Of a DNA stretch of 64,000 nucleotides, positions 27,319 to 35,985 are shown piece after piece. Each line of letters opens with the position of its first letter. Position 1 is the first letter of the stretch. Source of the DNA: Dorea_D hominis (GTDB lineage: Bacteria > Bacillota > Clostridia > Lachnospirales > Lachnospiraceae). The notes under the pieces were generated by a model. That model had not been told where the DNA came from. It did no database searches and saw only the letters and a program-made list of their open reading frames with translations. The stretch lies in contig NZ_JACOOY010000018.1 in assembly GCF_014287705.1 (NCBI RefSeq), forward strand, positions 4,253 to 68,252, in the 5' to 3' direction. The position numbers and the translations under genes were made by a program.

Positions 27319-30078
27319 CTACCAGTTTTCGATTTCTTCGTCACTCAGTCTTAATTTCTCCATTCGTTTGACAAGTTCCTCATCCATGTGGTCAAAAAGA
27401 TAATTTTTCCCACCATGATGACGCTCGATGTATTCTTCCCGCAGCTCTTTTTTCATAATCTCGACTTCTTCATAAAACTCTCTGGAAGAAATCAGATTTG
27501 CACCCTGACCAACAGTGACAACCTGCTCGATTCCATCGGAAGTCACTACCGTTACACGGTATTTTTTCGCCACTTCATGAACAACTTTTTCGATATACTG
27601 ATCTGCGGTCTCCGCTTCCTTCGTAAATACAACATGAATGTTGTGGTATTTCTGGATTTCCAGATACGGACCTTCCACTCTGTATGCATCAAACACAAGG
27701 ATCACTGTGCATTTTTTATATCCCTGATAATTGCACAGAATATCCATCAATCGGTCTCTCGCCGCTTCAATACTGTCTTTAGCCAGCTCTTTCAGCTCGT
27801 CCCACGCAAAAATGACATTATAACCATCTACAAGCAAATATTCCGGTAAATGCTCCTGCGATTTTTTCTTTTTCACCGGTGTAGCAACCGTTCTTGTAGT
27901 ATCCGATAATTTCCGCTCAATTTTTCCATACGTGCGGATGAAAATCTCTTCCAGTTCTTTCTCTTCTTCCCAGCTTCCATAACCGGCGCCCGGAGCCGTC
28001 TTCCCGACAAAATTGCTTCTTCTGCCTGTATTGGAATATTTCTCACCTGCCCCTGGATTCTGATTTCCGGCAGTTTTCAATTCTTTCTCTGCCATCTTTG
28101 CTTCTTCTGCCTGTCTCTCGGCAGCCTCTATCCGTGCAAGCTGGCTTTCTATATGCATATGCTCCGGCACTTCATCCCACGGCACATAATAGCCTGCTCC
28201 GTGCGAACAGAATACGGAACCTGTCGGATTTTCCATATCACGCTCCGCATCATAGCCAATTGCCTCTATAACTTCTTCTGCATTGTGACAAGGATGGTAT
28301 CCGGAAAATACGCAGGCAAACCTTCCTTCTCCATGAGAATAAGCTGCAACTTCTCTCTGATAATCGCGCATGGTTGCCACCGGTGCCAGCCCTTTGATCC
28401 GTGTCCGATCGCCTTCCTGCTGCGGCGCCTCTGCCTCTGCTGCCAGCCTCTGCATATCATTCAGCGCTCTTCCTGTTACTGAAGCCGGAATCTCAAGTTC
28501 AAATGCATAATAAGGTTCCAACAGCACACTGTCCGCCTGCATCAGTCCCTGCCGGATCGCGCGATAAGTAGACTGACGGAAATCACCGCCTTCCGTGTGC
28601 TTTAAATGTGCTCTTCCTGCCGCCAGCGTGATTTTCATATCTGTGATTGGCGCTCCAGTAAGGACACCTCTGTGCTCTCTTTCTTCCAGATGTGTGAAAA
28701 TAAGTCTCTGCCAGTTTCTGTCCAGATCATCCTCACTGCAGATCGTATCAAATGTAAGACCACTTCCTGGCTCGCCCGGTTCCATGATCAGATGCACTTC
28801 TGCATAATGGCGCAGTGGCTCATAATGTCCGACTCCTTCTACGCGGTTCGTAATTGTCTCTTTATATACAATATTGCCTTCCCCAAATGTTACATCCACG
28901 CCAAAGCGTTCTAAGATCAGCTCATGCAGAATCTGGATCTGCACTTCTCCCATCAGACATACGTGAATCTCCGACAGTTCTTCTTTCCATACAACACGAA
29001 GCAGGGGATCTTCCTCTTCTAACTGGCGCAGATTCCGGAGCATTTCCGATACATCGCATCCTTCCGGCAATAACACCTGATAAGTCAGTACCGGTTCCAG
29101 CACCGGCTCTACATTCTCCGCTTCCACTCCGAGACCTTCTCCCGGCTTTGTCATACTAAGGCCTGTCACTGCACAAATTGTTCCAGCCGAAACTTCCGGA
29201 ACTGCCTCAAACTTATCCCCTGAATAAATGCGGATCTGGTTCACCTTCTCTTCCCAGTGTTCACCATCTTCCGGATGATTTTCCAGAACTTCTTTGACTT
29301 TCAGTTTCCCGGATGTCACTTTCATATGTGTCAGACGATTCCCTTTATCATCTCTTGAAATCTTGTACACACGCGCGCCAAAATCTGCCGGTTCATCTGC
29401 ATTCGTTTCCATATACTCTGCCAGCCCGTCCAGCAATTGCTGTACACCTTCGACTTTAAGCGCAGATCCAAAATAACACGGAAATACCTTTCTTTCCATG
29501 ATCAGTCCAGCAATTGTCTCTTCCGTAAGTTTCTCTGCCTCCAGGTATTCTTCCAGCGCCCGTTCATCTCCCATTGCTGCATTTTCATAGAAAGAAGTAT
29601 CTTTCTCTACATCAAATGCCATAATCTGGTCGTCCAGTCCATTTTTCAGTTCTTCCAGCAGGTGTTTCCTGTCTGTTCCTTCCTGATCCATCTTATTTAC
29701 AAATAAAAATACCGGTACATTGTAGCGTTTCAGGAGGCCCCAGAGTGTCCTTGTATGTCCCTGGATTCCGTCTGCTCCGTTGATCACAAGAATCGCATAA
29801 TCGAGGACCTGCAAAGTACGCTCCATCTCCGCCGAAAAATCCACATGTCCCGGTGTATCCAGCAAAGTCACCTGCCACGGATCAAGCGGAAATACCGCCT
29901 GTTTGGAAAATATCGTAATTCCTCTGCTCCGCTCCAGTTCATGCGTATCCAGAAATGCATCTTTATGATCCACTCTTCCCAACGTTCTTAATTTGCCACT
30001 CAAATACAAAATACTTTCCGAAAGTGTTGTCTTTCCTGCATCAACATGCGCCAGTATTCCGATTGTAATATTTCTCAT
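27319..30078 (-). CDS. ribosomal-protection-type translation GTPase fused to a Rae1/YacP-like NYN nuclease domain
   Basis: 919 residues from ATG 30076-30078; an in-frame ATG 59 codons earlier lies inside the upstream gene and lacks sense. Residues 1-640 form a TetM/EF-G-like factor: P-loop GILAHVDAGKTTLSE, switch II LLDTPGHVDF, NKMD, then domains II-V (GLAPVATMRDYQREV and GEGRFACVFSGYHPC near the C-terminal end). A linker of about 90 residues leads to an NYN/PIN-like domain (about 735-919): EYLLVDGYNVIFAWDELKEL, VILVFDAYRVEG, FTKEAETADQYIE, VVTSDGIEQ. That domain closely follows YacP (Rae1), the ribosome A-site mRNA endonuclease of Bacillus. Tetracycline protection itself is uncertain. Confidence 0.9.
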   Translation of the reverse strand: MRNITIGILAHVDAGKTTLSESILYLSGKLRTLGRVDHKDAFLDTHELERSRGITIFSKQAVFPLDPWQVTLLDTPGHVDFSAEMERTLQVLDYAILVINGADGIQGHTRTLWGLLKRYNVPVFLFVNKMDQEGTDRKHLLEELKNGLDDQIMAFDVEKDTSFYENAAMGDERALEEYLEAEKLTEETIAGLIMERKVFPCYFGSALKVEGVQQLLDGLAEYMETNADEPADFGARVYKISRDDKGNRLTHMKVTSGKLKVKEVLENHPEDGEHWEEKVNQIRIYSGDKFEAVPEVSAGTICAVTGLSMTKPGEGLGVEAENVEPVLEPVLTYQVLLPEGCDVSEMLRNLRQLEEEDPLLRVVWKEELSEIHVCLMGEVQIQILHELILERFGVDVTFGEGNIVYKETITNRVEGVGHYEPLRHYAEVHLIMEPGEPGSGLTFDTICSEDDLDRNWQRLIFTHLEEREHRGVLTGAPITDMKITLAAGRAHLKHTEGGDFRQSTYRAIRQGLMQADSVLLEPYYAFELEIPASVTGRALNDMQRLAAEAEAPQQEGDRTRIKGLAPVATMRDYQREVAAYSHGEGRFACVFSGYHPCHNAEEVIEAIGYDAERDMENPTGSVFCSHGAGYYVPWDEVPEHMHIESQLARIEAAERQAEEAKMAEKELKTAGNQNPGAGEKYSNTGRRSNFVGKTAPGAGYGSWEEEKELEEIFIRTYGKIERKLSDTTRTVATPVKKKKSQEHLPEYLLVDGYNVIFAWDELKELAKDSIEAARDRLMDILCNYQGYKKCTVILVFDAYRVEGPYLEIQKYHNIHVVFTKEAETADQYIEKVVHEVAKKYRVTVVTSDGIEQVVTVGQGANLISSREFYEEVEIMKKELREEYIERHHGGKNYLFDHMDEELVKRMEKLRLSDEEIENW

Positions 30079-30109
30079 ATTTCCTACACCTGTTTCTTCA
30101 CTTTCTGTA

Positions 30110-30784
30110 TTATAAATCCAGCTTCTTCCGTACCAGTTCCCTGCGTTTTTCATATTCACTGTAAAATGCATCCCCAGCGGCAAGTTCTGCCTGATATGGT
30201 GTCTGATAGAATGTCCGCAAAATGAAAACCTGCAAAATCTTTGCTTCTTCCGCACTCAAATCTGCAAGCGCCGTCTCACAGTTTTTCAAAAATGCATGCC
30301 AGGAAGTAATATAGTTCTCATATGCTTTGAGATTTGCAATGCCAAGCCATTTTTTCACCTTAATCTTCGTTCGGTCTTTCTTCTGACATTCATGGATCTG
30401 CAGAAAATACTTAAATCCATCTTCTTCATAAAATCGTCCAAGCGGAAATAACCTGCAGATTCCCGGACGGAATGCATGAATCTTGCATCTGCCAGCTTCA
30501 TTTAAGAATGGACAGCCTAACGTCCCGTCATCCATGTCAAGATGCGGCAGGATCATGCCATCCACAACTCCGAGCGCGATCTTTCCTTTCATTAATTCTT
30601 CAAATGTCTCACCCAGCCCGGCACTCATCTGCCAAACATCATAAGGATCTAGCACAATGGAATCACCCATACCACGGCAGCACGCAGAACAGCCTTTGCA
30701 GTCCTGACAATCTGCTTTTACCATGTCATTTGCCGTATATAAATTACCATCCGAGATTTCTTTCATATCTATGTTTCTTATCAT
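30110..30784 (-). CDS. YkgJ family cysteine-cluster protein
   Basis: A 224-residue protein. The N-terminal half has the zinc- or iron-binding cysteine pattern of the YkgJ/CxxCxxCC family: DCQDCKGCSACCRGMGDS near 25-45, GCPFLNEAGRCKIHAFRPG near 88-108 and CRLFPLGRF. It may bind an Fe-S cluster or Zn; its substrate is unknown. It lies 31 bp upstream of the GTPase-nuclease gene on the same strand, so the two may be co-expressed. The 383 bp between its start and the Hsp20 genes hold the CIRCE/promoter region and no gene. Confidence 0.85.
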   Translation of the reverse strand: MIRNIDMKEISDGNLYTANDMVKADCQDCKGCSACCRGMGDSIVLDPYDVWQMSAGLGETFEELMKGKIALGVVDGMILPHLDMDDGTLGCPFLNEAGRCKIHAFRPGICRLFPLGRFYEEDGFKYFLQIHECQKKDRTKIKVKKWLGIANLKAYENYITSWHAFLKNCETALADLSAEEAKILQVFILRTFYQTPYQAELAAGDAFYSEYEKRRELVRKKLDL

Positions 30785-30989
30785 TTTCTTATCCCCTATA
30801 TGTTTTCGCTTTCTTTTGTCTGTCGGAATCTTACGTTTTACATTATATCTGTGTAATAGAACATGAAAGCACTGTACTTCTTATAGGATAAACGATTGTA
30901 AGACTAAATGCCACCCCTTGTTTTACTTTGCAGAAAAATATGCCACATAATAGAAGTTTGTTTTTCAGTTAATAAAAAAATTCCAGAAA

Positions 30990-31016
30990 TTAGCACTCAC
31001 CTCTTGACAGTGCTAA
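30990..31016 (+). promoter_or_regulatory. CIRCE operator (HrcA binding site)
   Basis: TTAGCACTC, nine bases, CAGTGCTAA. The CIRCE consensus is TTAGCACTC-N9-GAGTGCTAA, so only the first base of the right arm differs. HrcA represses chaperone genes from this site; here it would control the two Hsp20 genes. Confidence 0.92.
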
Positions 31017-31032
31017 TAATAGATGTTATAGT
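31004..31032 (+). promoter_or_regulatory. sigma-A promoter overlapping CIRCE
   Basis: TTGACA (31004-31009), 17 bases, TATAGT (31027-31032). The -35 box lies inside the operator, so HrcA binding would block RNA polymerase directly. The Hsp20 start codon is about 135 bp downstream. Confidence 0.85.
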
Positions 31033-31167
31033 ACAGTTAGAACAAAGGAGAAGAGATAAAAAGAAAGGATCTTGATTCCAGATGTTCCTATAAGACAACA
31101 ACACATCGGATTCTCCGACAGTGCTTAATTATATTTTATGAATGTCTTTTGAAAGGAGATATGACTT

Positions 31168-31593
31168 ATGATGTTACCTAGTATTTTTGGAGAGAACTTA
31201 TTGGACGATTTCTTTGATGATGATTGGAATGCATGGGGTTATAGTGACACAAGCCTTATGAACACAGATGTTAAGGAAAACGAAAAGGATTACGAACTGA
31301 CGATGAGTATGCCGGGCGTACAGAAAGATAATGTAAAGGCTGAACTGAATGATGGTTATCTGACAATCAGCGCAAGCACAGATACGAACAACGATGAGAA
31401 AGATAAAGATGGACATTATATTCGTCGTGAACGTTACAGCGGTTCTTGCCAGAGAAGTTTCTATGTTGGCAAAGATGTCACAGAAGATGATATTAAGGCA
31501 AGTTTCGAAGATGGCACTTTGAAGATGACCATTCCGAAAAAAGAAGCTAAACCTGCTGTGGAAAGCAAAAAACAGATTGCCATCGAAGGATAA
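31168..31593 (+). CDS. Hsp20/alpha-crystallin small heat shock protein
   Basis: A 141-residue small heat shock protein with an AAAGGAG ribosome binding site. The alpha-crystallin domain covers about 30-135: MNTDVKENEKDYELTMSMPG, DGYLTISAST, then the conserved ending GTLKMTIPKKEA. Holdase chaperone that binds unfolding proteins. Close paralogue of the next gene (RRERYSGSCQRSFYVGKDVT is nearly shared), so they arose by tandem duplication. Confidence 0.95.
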   Translation: MMLPSIFGENLLDDFFDDDWNAWGYSDTSLMNTDVKENEKDYELTMSMPGVQKDNVKAELNDGYLTISASTDTNNDEKDKDGHYIRRERYSGSCQRSFYVGKDVTEDDIKASFEDGTLKMTIPKKEAKPAVESKKQIAIEG

Positions 31594-31690
31594 TCTTATA
31601 ATTAAACTTATAGTCGACAAGTTGCTCATAGCCGGAGTGAAAAGCTCTGGTAGCACATAATATAGATAGAGATTCAAGGAGGAATGACTT

Positions 31691-32152
31691 ATGATGATGC
31701 CTAGTATTTTTAATGATAATTTATTTGATGATTTTTTCAGATTCCCATTTTATAATGACAAAGATGAACATCGTATGGAGAAGAAACTTTACGGACACAG
31801 AGCTCACAACTTAATGAAGACCGATATCCGCGAGAGAAAAGGCAGTTATGTTCTCGATATTGACCTTCCTGGATTTAAGAAAGATGAGCTTACCATTGAG
31901 TTAAACGATGGTTATTTGACGATTAGTGCCGCAAAAGGACTGGATCAGGATAAGAAAGAAAAAGAAACCGGACATTATATCCGTCGTGAACGTTATGCCG
32001 GTTCCTGCCAGAGAAGTTTCTATGTTGGCAAGGATGTAACTGAAGAAGATATTAAAGCAAGCTTCAAACATGGCATTTTGAAACTGACCATTCCGAAAAA
32101 AGAAGCCAAACCTGCCGTAGAAAATAAGAAACAGATTGCTATTGAAGGATAA
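31691..32152 (+). CDS. Hsp20/alpha-crystallin small heat shock protein (paralogue)
   Basis: A 153-residue copy of the preceding gene, 97 bp downstream. The start regions are near identical (MMMPSIFNDNLFDDFF against MLPSIFGENLLDDFF) and the alpha-crystallin domain at about 45-148 again ends in GILKLTIPKKEA. It has its own AAGGAGG site and no obvious separate promoter, so it should be co-transcribed under the same CIRCE control. The N-terminal arm is longer and more basic. Confidence 0.95.
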   Translation: MMMPSIFNDNLFDDFFRFPFYNDKDEHRMEKKLYGHRAHNLMKTDIRERKGSYVLDIDLPGFKKDELTIELNDGYLTISAAKGLDQDKKEKETGHYIRRERYAGSCQRSFYVGKDVTEEDIKASFKHGILKLTIPKKEAKPAVENKKQIAIEG

Positions 32153-32204
32153 TGTCAAATTCTTGCTTTTTCTTCTATTTAAGCTAATAAATAATTTATT
32201 TAAC

Positions 32205-32250
32205 AAATAGCCTAAAGCCCACAATTTTACTGGGATTTAGGCTATTTTTC
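32205..32250 (+). terminator. rho-independent terminator after the Hsp20 pair
   Basis: AAATAGCCTAAA and its complement TTTAGGCTATTT, with an inner CCCA/TGGG pair, form a long stem followed by a T run. Confidence 0.85.
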
Positions 32251-32382
32251 ATCTTATAGATATTATCTATTATTTAGTCATTTTATAGATATTATCAATT
32301 TGCTTATATTTATATATGAAACTATACTTAAATAGATACAAAGTGTCCGTTTTTAACGGTAAGACAAGGAGGAGTTGTTATT

Positions 32383-35300
32383 ATGAAAACAACAATCAAA
32401 AAAATCTCCCTGTTTATGCTCTCACTTGCTGTAGTTCTTACTATGGCAGCTTCTACAGGCATGAACAGTGAGGCGGCTTCCAAAAAGCCTACAAAGATTA
32501 CCCTTAAAGCTACTTCCAAAACGGTAGATATCAAGGGTAAAGTGAAGGTTTCCGTGAAATCTGTAAAACCTTCTAATGCAAGCAAATCTGTAACCTACAA
32601 ATCAAGCAATAAGAAAATTGCTACTGTATCTTCTAAAGGCATTGTTACTGGTAAGAAAAAAGGTACTGTAAAAATCACTGCTACTTCCAAGACGAACAAG
32701 AAAGTAAAATCTACAATCAAGATCACAGTAAAAGGAAAGCCAACAAAGATTACCCTCAAAGCCACTTCTAAAACAGTAGATATCAAGGGTAAAGTGAAGG
32801 TTTCTGTTAAATCTGTAAAACCTTCTAATGCAAGCAAATCTGTAACCTACAAATCAAGCAATAAGAAAATTGCTACTGTATCTTCTAAAGGCACTGTTAC
32901 CGGTAAGAAAAAAGGTACTGTAAAGATCACTGCTACTTCCAAGACGAACAAGAAAGTAAAATCTACAATCAAGATCACAGTAAAAGATCTGAAAGCTTCT
33001 TCTGTTAAGCTGAACACAACTTCCAAGACAGTAGCTTCCGGAAAGACAACTACTTTAAAAGCTACTGTAAAAGGTGCTACTGGATTCTACAATCAGGGTG
33101 TTACATGGAAATCAAGCAATACAAAAGTTGCTACTGTAACTTCCAAAGGTGTTGTAAAAGGTATCGCAGCAGGACAGGCTACAATCACAGCAACTGAAAA
33201 AGGTGGAAGCAAAAAAGCTACATGCCTTATCACTGTAACTGAGCCGGTTAAAGTTGATACAGAAGCCGGAACTGTTACTTTAAAAGGTATCTTAAATGCT
33301 TCTGCATTTAAAAAACCAACTATGCATTATCTCGTGACTGCTAATCTTGGAGCTTCCGGAGGCAATCCGATCTTCACAGGTCTGAATGACCGTATTGATC
33401 TGGCAAATGCACTGGATTCTCTCGGAGCAACTGCATGGAATACAAATTCAAAAACTGTATTAGCGAATGGTGAATCTATTGCCGCCGTAAAAGACAAAAA
33501 AGGAACAAACGCTAATTATTCTAAACTGAATATCAGCGTTTCCTGGGCAGGACATGATGCTGTAGCAATGCAGGATACTATTAAAAATGCTGACAAGTCA
33601 GCATATACAGGAACTATTGTATACGCTAACAGTGGTGCTGTTCAGAAAGCAATCCCATCCGGATGCGAAATCTGTACATCAAGCTGTTATGCAGGTATCT
33701 GTGCAAGTGAAGATGTTGCAATGGGTGGAACTACGATTGGAAACTCCGCTAACCTTCCAAAAGCAGGTACTGTTGTAACAATTACAATCGCTGTTGATGG
33801 ATACAAAGCTCCATACAACTATGTTTCAAAAGAAGACTTAAAAGCTGACATCGACGGAAAACAGGAATACAAAATCTTAGATGTACGTCAGGCTGCTAAA
33901 TATGCTGAATCTCATATTGCCGGTGCTGTTTCTGCTGACGTTGACGGTGCTGTATCAGGTACTGATGTGGCATCTGCTACAAAGAATATTGAAGCTGCAA
34001 TCAAAAATGATCCTGCAGGTACAAAATATGCAGTTGTATGCAATTCCGGAAGCCGCTATGCACAGGCAGCTACTGAGATTATGATCAAAGCTGGTATTAG
34101 CAACAAAAATATTTTCACATTAACGGGTGGAATGAAAAAAGATGCCGGTGGATGGGATTATGACAATTACTGTGTTAAATCTTACACATCTGACAAGAGT
34201 AAAACAGATTTTACTCACGGTATGACTGTTAATCAGTTAAAAGCTAATATTGACGATGGAAAAACTCCATTCGTAGTATTCGATCTGCGTGACGTTGCAT
34301 CTTACGCAACAGGACACATCAAACCTTCTATCTCCACTCCTCTTCGTGAGAGTGTAGATGGTGCTTTAAAAGATCTGTCTGATGATCAGTCTAAAGCAAA
34401 TCTGCAGGCTGCTGTAAATGCTAACCCGAATAAATTCTATGTTGTTGAGTGTTATTCTGGTAACAACTACGCTGCAAAGGCTGTAAACTACTTAAAAGAG
34501 ATTGGTGTGAGCGAAAGCAAGATTATCGTTCTTGAAGGCGGCGCTAAAGCATGGAAGGATGCAAATCATTCAACAATTGTTGGACTTACTGTATCTGCTG
34601 CTGATTTAAAAGCTGATATTGACAGCACACAGTCTTATAAATTAATCGATGCACGTAAAGCTGAAGATTATGCAAAAAGCCACATCGTTGGCGCTGTTTC
34701 TGCTGATCAGGCTGGTGCTGTTTCCGGAAGCGACAAAGCTACTGCAGCTGCCAACGTTGAAAAAGCAATCGCAGGTGACTCCGCAGATCAGAAATATGCA
34801 ATCATCTGCTACTCAGGTAACAGATACGCTGAAGCCGCTGCTTCTACTCTCGTAGAAAAAGGTGTGAATCCATCTAACATTTACACATTAAAAGGTGGTA
34901 TGGGCGGCTGGACAGAAGCAAACTACCTCGTTAAATCTTACAAATCAACAAGTGGATTTGATTTTGTAAATGGTATGACTGTTGACCAGTTAAAAGCAAA
35001 TCTGGAAGCTGGAAATACTCCATTTGTAGTATTTGACCTGCGTGACGCTGTAACTTATGCTGCAGGACATATTGACGGTGCTGTTTCTACACCACTGCGT
35101 GAGAACAACGGTGCTGATCTTTCTGATGAAACATCAAAAGCTAACCTTGAAGCAGCAGTAAAAGCGAACCCGAATAAATTCTATGTTGTAGAATGCTACT
35201 CTGGTAACAAATATGCAAACAAATCTGTAAACTACTTAAAAGCACTTGGTGTAAGCGAAGGCAAGATCATTGTTCTTGAAGGTGGTGCTTCTGCATGGAA

Positions 35301-35892
35301 CGCTGCCGGAAATACAGTTGTTAAAAGCACTGTTCCGGTAAGCGTAGACAAAGCTAACAAGACAATCTCTGTATATGGTGTACTGAACGGTAAATACTTA
35401 GAAGAGCCAACAAAACACTATATGTCCACAACAGGATGCTCACTTGGAAATCAGTGCCTGTTCGAAGGATTATGCGATCGTCTTGACTTTGCTGACGCAA
35501 TGGCAGAGCTTGGCGGAACACCATGGAATACAACTCCTGGTGGACACAAAATCAAATCTGGTGAATATATTACCCCGGAAAATGGTGACAACAAAGACTA
35601 CACTCATGTAGACGTTAACGTATCATGGGGAGACAAAACAGTTTCCATGGCTGATACTTTAACATCTGTAGATGGCAGCCCGGTTACAATCGATGAAGTA
35701 TTCTCTAACAGCAAAGACGTATCTGCTTCTTACAAATCAGGATGCCTGCTCTGCACATGCAGCTGCTACGCAGGTGTTGTAACAAACGAAGATATGCCAT
35801 TTGTTTCCGGTGCTGATATTAAAACAATGGGTAACAAAGACGTACTTCCTAAAGCAGGAACAGTTGTAAAAATCACTGTAACATTAAAATAA
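32383..35892 (+). CDS. secreted multidomain protein: three Big_2, two YdjY-like and four rhodanese domains
   Basis: A 1169-residue exported protein; signal peptide 1-32, no sorting motif or lipobox. Order: three Big_2 Ig-like repeats (about 34-288), a YdjY-like domain (about 292-475), four rhodanese domains (about 480-605, 612-725, 738-855, 864-975), a second YdjY-like domain (about 985-1169). Each rhodanese loop keeps its Cys: C553 (CNSGSRYA), C690 (CYSGNNYA), C809 (CYSGNRYA), C938 (CYSGNKYA). Both YdjY-like parts end in a cysteine cluster (CEICTSSCYAGIC and CLLCTCSCYAG). The protein could handle sulfane sulfur at the cell surface through eight or more redox cysteines. Domain assignments of rhodanese and Big_2 are firm; YdjY is likely; function is inference. 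Confidence 0.85.
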   Translation: MKTTIKKISLFMLSLAVVLTMAASTGMNSEAASKKPTKITLKATSKTVDIKGKVKVSVKSVKPSNASKSVTYKSSNKKIATVSSKGIVTGKKKGTVKITATSKTNKKVKSTIKITVKGKPTKITLKATSKTVDIKGKVKVSVKSVKPSNASKSVTYKSSNKKIATVSSKGTVTGKKKGTVKITATSKTNKKVKSTIKITVKDLKASSVKLNTTSKTVASGKTTTLKATVKGATGFYNQGVTWKSSNTKVATVTSKGVVKGIAAGQATITATEKGGSKKATCLITVTEPVKVDTEAGTVTLKGILNASAFKKPTMHYLVTANLGASGGNPIFTGLNDRIDLANALDSLGATAWNTNSKTVLANGESIAAVKDKKGTNANYSKLNISVSWAGHDAVAMQDTIKNADKSAYTGTIVYANSGAVQKAIPSGCEICTSSCYAGICASEDVAMGGTTIGNSANLPKAGTVVTITIAVDGYKAPYNYVSKEDLKADIDGKQEYKILDVRQAAKYAESHIAGAVSADVDGAVSGTDVASATKNIEAAIKNDPAGTKYAVVCNSGSRYAQAATEIMIKAGISNKNIFTLTGGMKKDAGGWDYDNYCVKSYTSDKSKTDFTHGMTVNQLKANIDDGKTPFVVFDLRDVASYATGHIKPSISTPLRESVDGALKDLSDDQSKANLQAAVNANPNKFYVVECYSGNNYAAKAVNYLKEIGVSESKIIVLEGGAKAWKDANHSTIVGLTVSAADLKADIDSTQSYKLIDARKAEDYAKSHIVGAVSADQAGAVSGSDKATAAANVEKAIAGDSADQKYAIICYSGNRYAEAAASTLVEKGVNPSNIYTLKGGMGGWTEANYLVKSYKSTSGFDFVNGMTVDQLKANLEAGNTPFVVFDLRDAVTYAAGHIDGAVSTPLRENNGADLSDETSKANLEAAVKANPNKFYVVECYSGNKYANKSVNYLKALGVSEGKIIVLEGGASAWNAAGNTVVKSTVPVSVDKANKTISVYGVLNGKYLEEPTKHYMSTTGCSLGNQCLFEGLCDRLDFADAMAELGGTPWNTTPGGHKIKSGEYITPENGDNKDYTHVDVNVSWGDKTVSMADTLTSVDGSPVTIDEVFSNSKDVSASYKSGCLLCTCSCYAGVVTNEDMPFVSGADIKTMGNKDVLPKAGTVVKITVTLK

Positions 35893-35940
35893 TCAAATAC
35901 ATGAAATTATAAGCAAGTCTTATATATTGAAGTATTTTGA

Positions 35941-35974
35941 ACGGTCTTGCCTTTCTGGCAGGACCGTTTTTTTT
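35941..35974 (+). terminator. rho-independent terminator after the rhodanese protein gene
   Basis: ACGGTCTTGCC, loop TTTCT, GGCAGGACCGT and eight T on the plus strand. It lies only a few bases before the ribosome binding site of the next gene, so that gene needs its own promoter or read-through. Confidence 0.88.
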
Positions 35975-35985
35975 AAGGAGGATTT

